DNA of 64,000 bases from Emticicia sp040253585 (GCF_040253585.1 NZ_JBELAU010000014.1:62001-126000); one strand, 5' to 3'; positions 26,115-35,531 are shown, counted from the first letter of the stretch. The notes: a model not told the origin generated them from the letters alone. A program made the numbers and translations.

Positions 26115-27495
26115 CTAAAAGTGCGTTTAGGTCGGTTTCGGTTGTGAGTGGATTCATCAACGACACACGAAGATAAACGTTTTCTTTTAAAGTTGTTTGT
26201 ACAATATAGAAATTACCTTCTTGCAAAAGCTGCTTTCTGATGCTTGAGTTGAGGTCATTTAAGTTGGTGTCTAACGAAAGTAATCTAAAACAAACAATAT
26301 TGCTTTCAGGCTCAATGGCTAATTCAAAGTTAGGTCGTGTTTTTATCAAATCGGCAAATTTTTCAGCCAAACCATGTAAATATTCTACGTTTTCAGTGAA
26401 AATCTGCTCGCCGTGAGCTTTCAAAATTGAATAGATTTTTAGACTCATCATCAATTTTGTACATTCAAAAGTACGTTTTCCTGAATTAAACCAATCTTTT
26501 GAGTGTTGATTTGCCCATAAATATTGTGCTTTTTGTTGGAAAGTCTTGAAAGCATCTTCATCACGCTTAAAAATCAATGCCGTAGCCAATGCAGGTGTCA
26601 TCAACATTTTGTGCCAATCAATTACCACCGAGTCGGCTTGTTCTATGCCCTTCACTTTATGTTTGTATTTTTCGGAGAAAATAACCGCTCCACCATGAGC
26701 TCCATCGGCATGGAACCAAAGATTGTGCTTTTGTGCAAAAACTGCAATTTCTTCTAAATTATCATAGCTTCCCGTCGAGGTTGAACAAGCACTACCTACA
26801 ATACAAATCACCTTAAAACCCTTTTCAGTAGCTTCGTTGTAGTATTTTTCTAATAAATCGGTTCGGATTTGTAACTTCTCATTTGTCGGAACTTTTATGA
26901 TTCCTTCGCTGCCCATTCCCATAATTCGGGCGGCACGGTCGATGCAATAGTGGGCTTCTTCCGAAACCATGACCGCCAACTTTTCACTTGTTCCTTCTTC
27001 CCAAACATCAGTTTTAGCGGCACGTGCAGCCAAAAGTGCTGTAAGATTGGCGAGTGTTCCGCCCGAAGTTAGTAAGCCACTGGCATTTTTATCAAATCCT
27101 ATTTTCTTGGCCAATAATTCTGATAAAATTCTCTCCAAAGGATTCGACACTAAACCCATTTCATAAACTGCCATGCCATTATTGAGCAAGCCCGACAGCA
27201 TACTGGCTATTGCCGTAATGGGCAGCGGTGGCGTAACCTGATGCCCCATATAACGTGGATGGTGCAAATGGGTTGATTTTTCGATAGTTTTCTTGAAAAA
27301 ATCTTCAATATTTCCTGCTCCTTGCTTGTAGTCTGCCTGCCAAAAAGCCAACGATTCCTCGGGTTCTTGGTATGGAATTACACTCGTAATCGTCTGATTT
27401 TGAGCATATTCCAGATAGTCAGCCAATAAATCGACTAAAGTATGGGCATTTTGGCGAAAAGAATCGGGCGAAAAAGCCTTTTGAAGATTTGTCAT
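26074..27495 (-). CDS. PLP-dependent group II decarboxylase
   Basis: A cytoplasmic enzyme of the aromatic-amino-acid, glutamate and diaminobutyrate decarboxylase family. From the ATG at 27495 it has 473 residues (an ATG five codons upstream would overlap the preceding gene). The PLP-binding lysine is Lys296 in VVIDWHKMLMTPA, with the aspartate of HADGAHGG (about 262-269) contacting the pyridine nitrogen. The N-terminal SYRYM-type motif HHPRYMGHQVTPPLP and the TSGGTLANLTAL loop support the family. Substrate cannot be told from sequence; L-2,4-diaminobutyrate or aromatic amino acids are the closest guesses. It sits 4 bases after a barrel-protein gene and before the VanZ-like gene. Confidence 0.85.
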   Translation of the reverse strand: MTNLQKAFSPDSFRQNAHTLVDLLADYLEYAQNQTITSVIPYQEPEESLAFWQADYKQGAGNIEDFFKKTIEKSTHLHHPRYMGHQVTPPLPITAIASMLSGLLNNGMAVYEMGLVSNPLERILSELLAKKIGFDKNASGLLTSGGTLANLTALLAARAAKTDVWEEGTSEKLAVMVSEEAHYCIDRAARIMGMGSEGIIKVPTNEKLQIRTDLLEKYYNEATEKGFKVICIVGSACSTSTGSYDNLEEIAVFAQKHNLWFHADGAHGGAVIFSEKYKHKVKGIEQADSVVIDWHKMLMTPALATALIFKRDEDAFKTFQQKAQYLWANQHSKDWFNSGKRTFECTKLMMSLKIYSILKAHGEQIFTENVEYLHGLAEKFADLIKTRPNFELAIEPESNIVCFRLLSLDTNLNDLNSSIRKQLLQEGNFYIVQTTLKENVYLRVSLMNPLTTETDLNALLDEIERIGNQISGE

Positions 27496-27499
27496 TTTT

Positions 27500-28246
27500 T
27501 TAGAAATCAAAATTTAAACCAATATTCCAATTAAAATCACTTTTGGGTGTCACGATGAGCGGTTTTACAGCTTGCATCGACACCGAAAATGGTAAGTTTT
27601 TATACGACCAAACGGCAATTCCAGAAGCAAATAATCCTTTAAACGGAATGCTATTATCAATATAAAATAAGTTGGGTTTGAGTGCTAACTTTACCGAATT
27701 TGAGATACGAATTTTACTAATATTTGCTGAAAGGCTGTAAAAAAGTCCGTATTTTACAGCATCTATATCAATACCTTTCGTGTACCAGCACAATGCTTGG
27801 ATGCTCGAATTTTCGGAAATTTTATACGTTGTTGCTGCTTCAAATTCCAAATATTTATTGGCTCGTTGCACTTCAAATGTTTGTGCATTTTCGGTGACGC
27901 TGGTTCGTTTGAAAAATAAAGACCAGTTAATTCCCATACGAAAGGTAAATTTTTTGTGTGGAAATTGTACTCTCAACCAGCTATTCGAAACCCAAGGTTT
28001 GCCATCAATGCCGTAATTGAAGGCAGGTGAAAACGAAAAGTTACCTTTTCTAATAGAAAAACCTGTCATGAGTGCGGGTTTTCCGAGTGCAAATGCTGGT
28101 ACGGGCGAAATACCATTGTTGGTGAGCTGCACGTTTCCCAAAAACTGAATCGGTGATTTTTGGGTTTGAATCGAATCTTTTTTATCTTCCGAAAAAGCCC
28201 TAAAAGTAATAAAACAAGTTAAAAAAGTAAATAATAGTGGTTTCAT
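27500..28246 (-). CDS. Secreted beta-barrel-like protein
   Basis: A 248-residue exported protein (signal MKPLLFTFLTCFITFRAFS) with alternating aromatic and polar strands over most of its length, ending in NWNIGLNFDF, a typical terminal barrel strand with a final Phe. No named family recognised. It is the first gene of a likely three-gene minus-strand operon (barrel protein, PLP decarboxylase, VanZ-like), with only 4 bases between its stop and the decarboxylase start. It is divergent from the LysR regulator at 28404, which may control it in the usual LysR manner. Confidence 0.6.
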   Translation of the reverse strand: MKPLLFTFLTCFITFRAFSEDKKDSIQTQKSPIQFLGNVQLTNNGISPVPAFALGKPALMTGFSIRKGNFSFSPAFNYGIDGKPWVSNSWLRVQFPHKKFTFRMGINWSLFFKRTSVTENAQTFEVQRANKYLEFEAATTYKISENSSIQALCWYTKGIDIDAVKYGLFYSLSANISKIRISNSVKLALKPNLFYIDNSIPFKGLFASGIAVWSYKNLPFSVSMQAVKPLIVTPKSDFNWNIGLNFDF

Positions 28247-28322
28247 TTGTTTGTTGAGAAAGTATAATGAAGCGATTTATGGTAGTACTTTGGTTTCAAG
28301 CGTTTATTGTAAATACTACTAT

Positions 28323-28352
28323 TTGTCAATACAAAACAATCACTTATTTTTG
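28323..28352 (+). promoter_or_regulatory. Consensus promoter of the lysR gene
   Basis: TTG (28323-28325), exactly 19 bases, then TATTTTTG (28345-28352): a full match to the Bacteroidota promoter. The lysR start codon is 51 bases downstream. The 157-base divergent region is also where a LysR protein would bind. Confidence 0.7.
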
Positions 28353-28403
28353 ATAACAAAAAATACTTAATTTTGATTATTTGATGCCAAAAATGAATCA
28401 ATA

Positions 28404-29285
28404 ATGGATTTTAGAACAATTGAACACTTTTTAAAACTTTCTGAAACGCTAAATTTCAGAAAAGCAGCCGACGAAATATACATTGCTCAACCTGCCCTCA
28501 GCCGACAAATAATGGCTTTGGAAGAAGAATTGGGCGTAGTTTTATTTGATAGAAATAAGCGAAATGTGGCTTTGACAACTGCTGGAGAATACTTTAAGGA
28601 AGAATGTGAGCGGATTTTAGAAGATTTTGAGCGAGTAAAACAGCGGACTTTTCAGATTCATAAAGGCGAAGGTGGTGAAATAAAAATAGCTCATTCGAGT
28701 TCGTCGATGCAGTTTTTATTACCGAATATTTTGGCAAAAATTCAAGCCGAAATGCCTTTAATGAAAACAAATTTGAACGAAACAACCAACCTCTATGGCA
28801 TCAATGCTTTAATAAACCGCACGATTGATGTAGCGTTTGGGCCAAACATGATAGTGCCGAAAGAGCTAAACGCTCGCACAATTTATGTAGAAAACTTTGT
28901 GATAATTCTGCCACAGAATCATCATTTAGACACAACAAACTTTGAGTCGTTGGCACAATTGGCCGATGAGAATTTTATTTTACCACCTCGAAGCGAAAGT
29001 TCGGGCTACGTAGAAAGTCTCGAGGCTCTGTGCCAATCGTATGGTTTTATTCCGAAAGTGGCTTATCAATCAGGTAATTCAAATACAGTGTTGCGATTGG
29101 TTGAAGCGGGTCTGGGAATCTCAATTGAGCCAAAATCGGCATTGAGTGGGCAAAATATGAATGTGAAGTTTATCGAATTAAACAATATTTCTTTGAAATC
29201 ATCAATGTTGATGCTTTGGCTGCGTGGCAGAGAGAAAGAACTAAAACCTTTCTTTGAGATTGTGGAGAAAGTAATGAGTTTGTAG
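28404..29285 (+). CDS. LysR family transcriptional regulator
   Basis: A 293-residue DNA-binding regulator. The winged helix-turn-helix lies at residues 1-60: MDFRTIEHFLKLSETLNFRK, then AADEIYIAQPALSRQIMALEEELGVVLF spread across the two helices, with the LysR Ala and Ser/Arg positions kept. The effector-binding domain (about 88-293) has the expected SSSSMQFLLPNILAKIQAEM and LRLVEAGLGISIEP segments. It is divergent from the operon of barrel protein, PLP decarboxylase and VanZ-like protein, which is its likely target; the effector is unknown. The 3' end has a decayed second copy at 32433-32528, beyond the large gene at 29311. Confidence 0.88.
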   Translation: MDFRTIEHFLKLSETLNFRKAADEIYIAQPALSRQIMALEEELGVVLFDRNKRNVALTTAGEYFKEECERILEDFERVKQRTFQIHKGEGGEIKIAHSSSSMQFLLPNILAKIQAEMPLMKTNLNETTNLYGINALINRTIDVAFGPNMIVPKELNARTIYVENFVIILPQNHHLDTTNFESLAQLADENFILPPRSESSGYVESLEALCQSYGFIPKVAYQSGNSNTVLRLVEAGLGISIEPKSALSGQNMNVKFIELNNISLKSSMLMLWLRGREKELKPFFEIVEKVMSL

Positions 29286-29310
29286 TGATTCACTCATTAC
29301 TTTCATAATT

Positions 29311-32300
29311 TTATTGACATCCAGCAATGTTTGCCATAAAAACACTTTGGCTATCGGCCGAAAATCCGCTATTTAGCGTGATTGATTTTCCTGCACGGTA
29401 TTCAATTTGGCTCGTTGCTGCCAGCTTTTGAGTACTGGTAATTTGAGTTGAATTGTAAACTTGAGTTGTTCCGCTTGATACGTTTCCGCCAAGCGTTATG
29501 GGTGAGCCTTGAACACTCAATGTAATGAAATTGGTTTCAATAGCACTACAAGCACCAGTTATCAAACATTTATATTTATAGTTGTTGAGTGCTGCATTAG
29601 CAAGAATTATGAGATTATCTGTGCTGATTCCAGTGTATGGGGCAGTATTTGGCACATTATTATAAGTTTGACCATTATCGGTGCTAAATTGCCATTGGTA
29701 AGTTAAGCCCAGACCCGTAACAACAATTGGAATGTTTATTTGAGTAGCATCGCAAGTAGCTTTATTAGTAGGAGGTGTACTTATTATTGGCCCAGAAACG
29801 ATATTTATGCTCAAAGTAGCGGTTGAGATTTTATTAAAATTATCTGTAACCGAAACTGAGAAAGTTGCGTTGCTTGCCAAGCAGCTTGCCGCAACATCGG
29901 CTATGATTTCACCATTTGAATTGACAGAAAGGTTTGAGATGGTGATGCCATTTTGAGTGGCCGATGTGGTGCCGTTCACTTTTGAAATTAAAGTATTGGC
30001 TGCTTGATTGCCATCAAATGCCGTTAGTATTTTAGTATTGTTCGTAACGCCTATGCCGTGATTTAAACTAAAGTTAGTAGCTACTGGTGGACAATTATTA
30101 AGTAAAACTGACAAACTTCCAGTATTTCCGTTGCTGCCGATATTGGCAGAGATAAAATCTAATGAGCCATCTTGATTAAAATCGCCTGAAATTAATGAAC
30201 CTGGCTGCAAACCAACCGAAAAATAGTCAGTACCTAAAGTGTTTGGAGTTATAAACGAACCACTGCCATTATTATAGAGCAAATAGGTATAAGATTGGGT
30301 ATTGGCTGGTGAAATAATTAGTTGAGAGGTGGCAAGAATATCATAGAAACCATCGGCATTGAAATCGTTGACGGTGACACCATTCATTTTTGCCGCAACA
30401 GTTTTTGCCGTTACGCCAAAAATACCATTGCCATTATTGGTTAAAATTGAAATTGTGCTTTCTCCGTAATTAGCCGTCACTAAATCAAAATCGCCGTCAA
30501 TATCAAAATCGCCAGTGGCAATATCTCGGCAATTTAATCCAACTACATATTCAGTCGCTACCGAAAAAGACCCCGTTCCCGTGCCGAATGCCACACTTAC
30601 ATTGTTGGTTGTATAGTTGGCTGTGGCAATATCTAAAAAATCATCGTTATTAAATTTTCCGACAACTATACAACGAGGCAAAAGGTCGGTATTGACCGCT
30701 ACCAGATTACTGAAACTTACAACACCCCCAACTGTTGTGTTCAAGAAAATTTGTATACGATTACTGTTCGCCATTGTGATAGCTACATCGGGTTTTCCAT
30801 CTTGATTGAAGTCTCCAGTAGCTGCCGAAGTTGGCGTACGGATAGTGTTGTATGCAGTTGTACTGACCGTAAAATTACCCAATCCATCATTGATTAAAAT
30901 AACTAAATCGCCAAAATCAGACTCGGCCATGATGGCATCTTTATCGCCATCATCATCAAAGTCGGCAGCAACTACTGGAATATTATTACCCAACGAAGCT
31001 CGTGTTGAAATGGGCGTTCCGCCCGTGAAACCACCGTTTCCATTGCCTAAAAATAGGCTGTAAGCAGCAGTTGTACCGTTTTTTGAAGGAATGATAATAT
31101 CCAAAATCCCGTCGTTATTGAAATCGGCATTAGCTAAATGATAGTCACCTGCTGCCGATTGTGGCGTAAATGCCTGTGGCACATTCCCTGTTGAAACTGG
31201 TGAAGCACTTGAAGGATCAAAATGTCTGCCTGAGCAGTTGTTTCCTGCAATTTTTAAAACTATTTCTTTACTTTTCGAGCAAGCAATACCGTTTTTGGCT
31301 ACAATAGTAAAATTGAAAATTCCTGCTTCGCTTGGCGTGCCGCTGATTTGCCCAGTTGAAGCACTCAGAGTTAAGCCTTTGGGCAACTGCCCGATTGGAA
31401 TAGAAAAAATATAAGCATCTGCGGGCGAAACGCTAACTGTTTGATTATAAGCAATATTTATTGTGCCGTTTGAGATATTACCCAGGGTCATGATTGGGCA
31501 AACGGTAGTACTAATATTTGTAGAAAAACTACTCAGTTGGTTTACACTTCCGCTGTATGTAGCAAAAACTGTGTGTATGCCAACCGCAAAATTTGTTATC
31601 GTCAGCGTTGCTACCCCAACATTATTCACAGTCACTGCTGTTTGTTCAATTCCATCAATCGTAAAAACAACGCTTCCAGTTGCCACACAGGTTTTATTGG
31701 AGTTGATAGACGCACTGTAAGTAACCGATTGACCGACTAAAATATTGGCATTTGTTTGAGTAAGTACAACCGAAGTCGGCGATTTATCGACAAGTAAGGA
31801 GCCGTTTACGTATGTTATCGTATAATTTGAACTGCTTAATGTGCTGGTGTTGAGGTTATTCACGTAAGTGCCAGCGGGAGCAGGGGCGGTTGTTCCGTAG
31901 TCACAGATTAATGTTCCTGTAAGCGAACCCGCATTATCATTGTTTTTAAAACCGCTGTAACTTGCCGCACAAACAGGAAATGCGTCGCAATAAGTGATGG
32001 TTTTATTTTGTCCAGTAATTGTCAGCGGAGCTTTATTGATTGTAAGCGTAAAACTTGCATCGGTTGACCCCGAATTATCAGTTGCTCGGTTTGTAATCGT
32101 ATAAACACCAGCAGGGGCAGTAGGTTCTACATTAATATCGCCATTATTCACATTAACTGAAATGTGTCCGACCAAAGCCGTAGGAATATTCTGAAGAGCA
32201 TAAGTGCTATTTTGACTCGTTGCCGTTGCTCTGATTCTTGTTACATCGCCATAAACCATACTGGTATTTTGGTAGCTCAGGGTCGGTAAAAACGCAAAAG

Positions 32301-32352
32301 AACATAGCGGCACTAAAAGTATAATAAATAAATAGGTTAGTTTAGTTTTCAT
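29311..32352 (-). CDS. Large surface protein with MBG-like, Ig-like and VCBS repeats
   Basis: A 1013-residue secreted protein (signal MKTKLTYLFIILLVPLCSFA). In order: an MBG/YDG-like repeat with LTITGQNKTITYCDAFPVC, an Ig-like repeat (QTNANILVGQSVTYSAS), a putative-Ig stretch (QLPKGLTLSASTGQISGTPSEAG), then at least six VCBS/FG-GAP blades (ADFNNDGILDIII, ADFDDDGDKDAIM, GDFNQDGKPDVAI, GDFDIDGDFDLVT, NDFNADGFYDIL, GDFNQDGSLDFIS), another Ig-like part (PPTNKATCDATQINIPIVV), and the C-terminal region YRAGKSITLNSGFSADSQSV. That last stretch is a common surface-protein C-terminus in Cytophagales. Likely an adhesin; ligand unknown. It converges on lysR with 25 bases between stops. Confidence 0.82.
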   Translation of the reverse strand: MKTKLTYLFIILLVPLCSFAFLPTLSYQNTSMVYGDVTRIRATATSQNSTYALQNIPTALVGHISVNVNNGDINVEPTAPAGVYTITNRATDNSGSTDASFTLTINKAPLTITGQNKTITYCDAFPVCAASYSGFKNNDNAGSLTGTLICDYGTTAPAPAGTYVNNLNTSTLSSSNYTITYVNGSLLVDKSPTSVVLTQTNANILVGQSVTYSASINSNKTCVATGSVVFTIDGIEQTAVTVNNVGVATLTITNFAVGIHTVFATYSGSVNQLSSFSTNISTTVCPIMTLGNISNGTINIAYNQTVSVSPADAYIFSIPIGQLPKGLTLSASTGQISGTPSEAGIFNFTIVAKNGIACSKSKEIVLKIAGNNCSGRHFDPSSASPVSTGNVPQAFTPQSAAGDYHLANADFNNDGILDIIIPSKNGTTAAYSLFLGNGNGGFTGGTPISTRASLGNNIPVVAADFDDDGDKDAIMAESDFGDLVILINDGLGNFTVSTTAYNTIRTPTSAATGDFNQDGKPDVAITMANSNRIQIFLNTTVGGVVSFSNLVAVNTDLLPRCIVVGKFNNDDFLDIATANYTTNNVSVAFGTGTGSFSVATEYVVGLNCRDIATGDFDIDGDFDLVTANYGESTISILTNNGNGIFGVTAKTVAAKMNGVTVNDFNADGFYDILATSQLIISPANTQSYTYLLYNNGSGSFITPNTLGTDYFSVGLQPGSLISGDFNQDGSLDFISANIGSNGNTGSLSVLLNNCPPVATNFSLNHGIGVTNNTKILTAFDGNQAANTLISKVNGTTSATQNGITISNLSVNSNGEIIADVAASCLASNATFSVSVTDNFNKISTATLSINIVSGPIISTPPTNKATCDATQINIPIVVTGLGLTYQWQFSTDNGQTYNNVPNTAPYTGISTDNLIILANAALNNYKYKCLITGACSAIETNFITLSVQGSPITLGGNVSSGTTQVYNSTQITSTQKLAATSQIEYRAGKSITLNSGFSADSQSVFMANIAGCQ

Positions 32353-32704
32353 TTTATAGTTTGGTAAATAATAGAGGATAAAGCGAATACGTAAAATGAA
32401 GTTAGAAGGTTGTGTATAAATAAAAAAATCTTAACTTAAAGACCTTAATGCTGATGGTTTAACTTCTTGGGTGAGAGAAAGACTTAAAGCCTTTCGTTGA
32501 GATTGTGGAGAAGGAGATAGATTTACTCAGCTTTTTTAATGGTGACAAATAAAAACCTGTAAGCTTGATAATAAATATTCTTGTTTGAGATGATTTTACC
32601 GTTTAATCTCACACTGTTAAAGTGAAAATTTGAAAATATTTTCCTCGAAACAAATTAAATATTGGATACTGTTTTTCGTTTTGAGTATATAAAATCCACT
32701 TATT
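32353..32704. other. Intergenic region carrying a lysR remnant
   Basis: No intact gene in these 352 bases. It holds a decayed copy of a lysR 3' end (32433-32528). The remainder is AT-rich, and no consensus promoter for either flanking gene was found. Confidence 0.6.
32433..32528 (+). pseudogene. Decayed 3' fragment of a LysR-type gene
   Basis: Read in one frame it gives NLKTLMLMV*LLG*EKDLKP followed by FVEIVEKEIDLL, which aligns position by position, without gaps, with the C-terminus of the LysR protein at 28404 (SLKSSMLMLWLRGREKELKP then FFEIVEKVMSL). Two in-frame stops (TAA at 32460, TGA at 32472) show decay. No further upstream part of the gene is detectable. Confidence 0.75.
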
Positions 32705-33229
32705 ATGAAAAGACTTTTCTGCTTTTTTTGTATCTGCTTTATCGCTTTTGGCTGTAATTCATCAAAGGATAATTCAATTATGCCGAGTCTGACGAGGGAA
32801 ATTGATAAGATAGACGACTACAACACTCAGTTTAATACTACTTTTACTGAGAGCCAGATGTATTGCTTGTACACGAATTCTATGAAAACCTTTATTGATA
32901 AATCAAGTAGTAATTCTGTCTATGAATTCTTTACTTTTCTTGAAAATGAAGAAAAATACAAAGAACTTTTTACTTGCAGCACCTTAAAAAAGGAACTTCC
33001 GAGTATTGACTTTTCAAAAGATATATTAGTCTTAGGTTTTACAAATAAGTGCCGTAATGTTGATGGTATAAGGCAATATTTAGTGAACGAAGATAACGGA
33101 ATATTGACAATCAATATTGTAACAAGAGGTCAGAGAGAAGGTGGAATGGGGATAGGATTTATTACCAAAGTTAAGAAGACAGATAAGAATAACATCCGAG
33201 TAAAATTTTTGTATAGCTACACAAATTAA
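32705..33229 (+). CDS. Lipoprotein of unknown function
   Basis: A 174-residue exported protein. The N-terminus MKRLFCFFCICFIAFG followed by Cys17 and Asn fits a lipoprotein signal (lipobox IAFGC). The mature part is charged and Ser/Asn-rich, with three further cysteines (near positions 54, 91 and 117), and has no recognised domain; a strand-rich C-terminal half (SKDILVLGFTN then GILTINIVTRGQREGGMGIG) suggests a small beta-domain. Its base composition matches the surroundings. A perfect 10-bp inverted repeat follows its stop, between it and hisC. No functional clue in the neighbours. Confidence 0.6.
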   Translation: MKRLFCFFCICFIAFGCNSSKDNSIMPSLTREIDKIDDYNTQFNTTFTESQMYCLYTNSMKTFIDKSSSNSVYEFFTFLENEEKYKELFTCSTLKKELPSIDFSKDILVLGFTNKCRNVDGIRQYLVNEDNGILTINIVTRGQREGGMGIGFITKVKKTDKNNIRVKFLYSYTN

Positions 33230-33235
33230 AGTTGT

Positions 33236-33266
33236 CCACTCATAGTTTTGTTTGCTCTATGAGTGG
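33236..33266. terminator. Inverted repeat between convergent genes
   Basis: A perfect 10-bp stem CCACTCATAG/CTATGAGTGG with an 11-base loop lies between the lipoprotein stop (33229) and the hisC stop (33276). The T run is weak on the plus strand; it can serve both genes. Confidence 0.6.
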
Positions 33267-33275
33267 ATGTTTACC

Positions 33276-34322
33276 TTAATATTTCTTCAAAGCCTTCAAA
33301 AGTATTTCATTTTCCTTTTTTGTACCGACCGAGATGCGGATACAATTTTCACACAAAATAACGCTTGAACGAAGGCGAGTAATGATTTTTTGTTCAATTA
33401 GGTAATGGAAAATAGCATTAGCGTCAGTGAATTTTACCAAAAGTTGGTTAGAATCTGATGGAAAAATGTGCTTTACGATGCTTAAATCGGCCAATTTTTT
33501 ATGCAGATGCTCACGCTCTTTAAGCACTTGTTTTACATACTTATCTTTTTTCTCTTCTTTCCCCAAAGCAGCATAGAGTAGTTTTTGGGTTACGCCGTTT
33601 AGATTATAAGGATACTTAATTTTATTCAGAATCTTGATAATTTCCTCCGAAGCAAAGGCCATTCCCAAACGTAATGCCGCCAATCCCCAAGCTTTAGAGA
33701 ATGTTTGCATCACAACCAAATTTGGATATTTATCGAGTAGCTGAGTAAAAGATTCTTCTTTGGCAAAATCAATGTAGGCTTCATCTACCACGACCAAGCC
33801 AGTGGTGAAATTATCTAAAATATGTAGAATCGAAGCTCGCTCAATAATATTACCCGATGGATTATTGGGAGAGCAAATCCAGATAATTTTTGTATTTGCA
33901 TCAGCCGTTTCGAGTACCTTTTTCGTATCTACTTGAAAGTAAGGCGTAAGTGGTACTTGTTTTACGGCAACGTTCTGCACATCGGCACAAACTTTATACA
34001 TGCCGTAGGTGGGTGGCAAAATCAAGATATTATCTTGCTGAGGCTCGCAAGTGGCACGAATAACTAAATCAATGGCTTCATCTGAGCCATTTCCCAAGAA
34101 AATTTGCGTTGGACGCACTTTCTTAATTGTAGCCAATTTTTCTTTTACAACCGACTGATAAGGGTCAGGGTAGCGATTATAATTTCCCGAAATTACCGAA
34201 CCAAATGGGTTTTCGTTGGCATCGAGAAATGTACCTTCCGAACCCGAATACTCATCACGAGCCGATGAATAGGGTGTGAGCGAAAGAATATGTGGACGAA
34301 TAACTTTACTTAATGAAAACAT
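33276..34322 (-). CDS. hisC: Histidinol-phosphate aminotransferase
   Basis: A PLP-dependent class I/II aminotransferase of histidine synthesis, converting imidazole-acetol phosphate and glutamate to histidinol phosphate. The 348-residue length is normal. Key segments: LDANENPFGSV near residues 33-43, QIFLGNGSDEAIDLVIR, the pyridine-contact region ICSPNNPSGNII, VVDEAYIDFA, the PLP-lysine motif TFSKAWGLAALRLG, and the C-terminal RISVGTKKENEILL. It is an isolated his gene here; the rest of the pathway is not in the window. The repeat array at 34327-34495 lies directly upstream of its start. Confidence 0.9.
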   Translation of the reverse strand: MFSLSKVIRPHILSLTPYSSARDEYSGSEGTFLDANENPFGSVISGNYNRYPDPYQSVVKEKLATIKKVRPTQIFLGNGSDEAIDLVIRATCEPQQDNILILPPTYGMYKVCADVQNVAVKQVPLTPYFQVDTKKVLETADANTKIIWICSPNNPSGNIIERASILHILDNFTTGLVVVDEAYIDFAKEESFTQLLDKYPNLVVMQTFSKAWGLAALRLGMAFASEEIIKILNKIKYPYNLNGVTQKLLYAALGKEEKKDKYVKQVLKEREHLHKKLADLSIVKHIFPSDSNQLLVKFTDANAIFHYLIEQKIITRLRSSVILCENCIRISVGTKKENEILLKALKKY

Positions 34323-34326
34323 GAGG

Positions 34327-34495
34327 CGAATGACGATTTACGAATGACGATTTACGATTTACGAATTTCAGTTCGATAGCGTATCTTACATCATTGCAAT
34401 TTTTATGAATATTGAAAGTACTTGTTTGGTAGTTAAAATACTGATATTAAGGGTTTTGAAGAATTCGTAATTCGTAACTCATAATTCGTAATTAC
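34327..34495. repeat. Inverted array of TTACGAAT-type units
   Basis: The left arm (34327-34368) has repeated GACGATTTACGA units; the right arm (34461-34495) has GAATTCGTAATTCGTAACTC-type units that are roughly its complement. Both lie between the hisC start and hemF. Confidence 0.5.
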
Positions 34496-34557
34496 ATTAA
34501 TCTTTAAAACTTTTAAATCTTAATTCTAACTTTGTTACAAAATTTCAAAAGAATCTT

Positions 34558-35454
34558 ATGTTATCCAAAGAAAATATTGCCGAATACTTCAAAACCCTCC
34601 AAGATACCATTTGCCAAGCCCTCGAAGCTACCGATGGAAAAGGCAAATTTCAAGAAGATAATTGGCAGCATCATAGCGGTGGTGGTGGTCGAACTCGTGT
34701 AATTGCCAACGGAAATATCATCGAAAAAGGCGGTGTGAATTTTTCGGTCGTTACGGGAGAAACCTCTGATGCTTTGCAAAAACAGCTAAAACTCGAAGAA
34801 AAAGCAGATTATTTTGCAACTGGCGTAAGTATTGTGCAGCACCCTATTAGCCCGATGGTACCGATTATCCACATGAATGTTCGTTATTTCGAGATGTCAA
34901 ATGGTATTTCTTGGTTTGGTGGTGGTATTGACCTTACACCACACTATGTAGTTGACGAAGATGCTCGCTGGTTTCATGAGCAACTAAAAAATGCTTGTGA
35001 TAAGCACGATGCCGATGCATATAAAAAATATAAGGAATGGGCCGATAATTATTTTTATATTCCGCACCGCCAAGAAACTCGTGGAGTAGGTGGAATTTTC
35101 TTTGATTATTTGAAATCACAAGACGCCACAGAAAAAGAAAAAACTTTTGATTTCGTAAAGTCGGTAGGCGAATCCTTTGCTCCAATTTATACGCATTTGA
35201 TGGCAAAAAATGCTCAGATTCCGTTCGGAGAAGAAGAAAAAACATGGCAAATGCTGCGTCGTGGACGTTATGTAGAGTTTAATTTGGCTTGGGATAGAGG
35301 CACAAAATTTGGCCTCGAAACTAATGGCCGTACCGAGTCGATTTTGATGAGTTTGCCGCCTGTGGCCAATTGGGTTTATGATTACAAACCACAAGCCAAT
35401 AGCCCCGAAGAACGTACGTTGAGCTTACTGAAAAAAGGTATTGATTGGATATAG
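34558..35454 (+). CDS. hemF: Oxygen-dependent coproporphyrinogen III oxidase
   Basis: Catalyses the O2-dependent oxidative decarboxylation of coproporphyrinogen III to protoporphyrinogen IX in heme synthesis. The 298-residue length is normal for HemF. Signatures are the N-terminal GGGGRTRVIANGNIIEKGGV region, MNVRYFEMSNGISWFGGGID, the family motif DLTPHYVVDEDARWFHEQLK, and FYIPHRQETRGVGGIFFDYL, followed by RRGRYVEFNLAWDRGTKFGL. It indicates aerobic growth. A perfect bidirectional terminator follows at 35490-35531. Its promoter region shares the 34327-34495 repeats with hisC. Confidence 0.95.
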   Translation: MLSKENIAEYFKTLQDTICQALEATDGKGKFQEDNWQHHSGGGGRTRVIANGNIIEKGGVNFSVVTGETSDALQKQLKLEEKADYFATGVSIVQHPISPMVPIIHMNVRYFEMSNGISWFGGGIDLTPHYVVDEDARWFHEQLKNACDKHDADAYKKYKEWADNYFYIPHRQETRGVGGIFFDYLKSQDATEKEKTFDFVKSVGESFAPIYTHLMAKNAQIPFGEEEKTWQMLRRGRYVEFNLAWDRGTKFGLETNGRTESILMSLPPVANWVYDYKPQANSPEERTLSLLKKGIDWI

Positions 35455-35489
35455 ATAATGTTTAATTATGAATGATTAATGGTGAATGT

Positions 35490-35531
35490 AATAAAAATCC
35501 CTCTGAAAATCTTTTCAGAGGGATTTTTATT
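35490..35531. terminator. Bidirectional terminator between hemF and the GH16 gene
   Basis: A 20-bp perfect inverted repeat (35490-35509 with 35512-35531) around a 2-base centre. The core CCCTCTGAAAA/TTTTCAGAGGG is flanked by A and T runs on both sides, so it can end transcripts from hemF and from the opposing glucanase gene. Confidence 0.9.
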
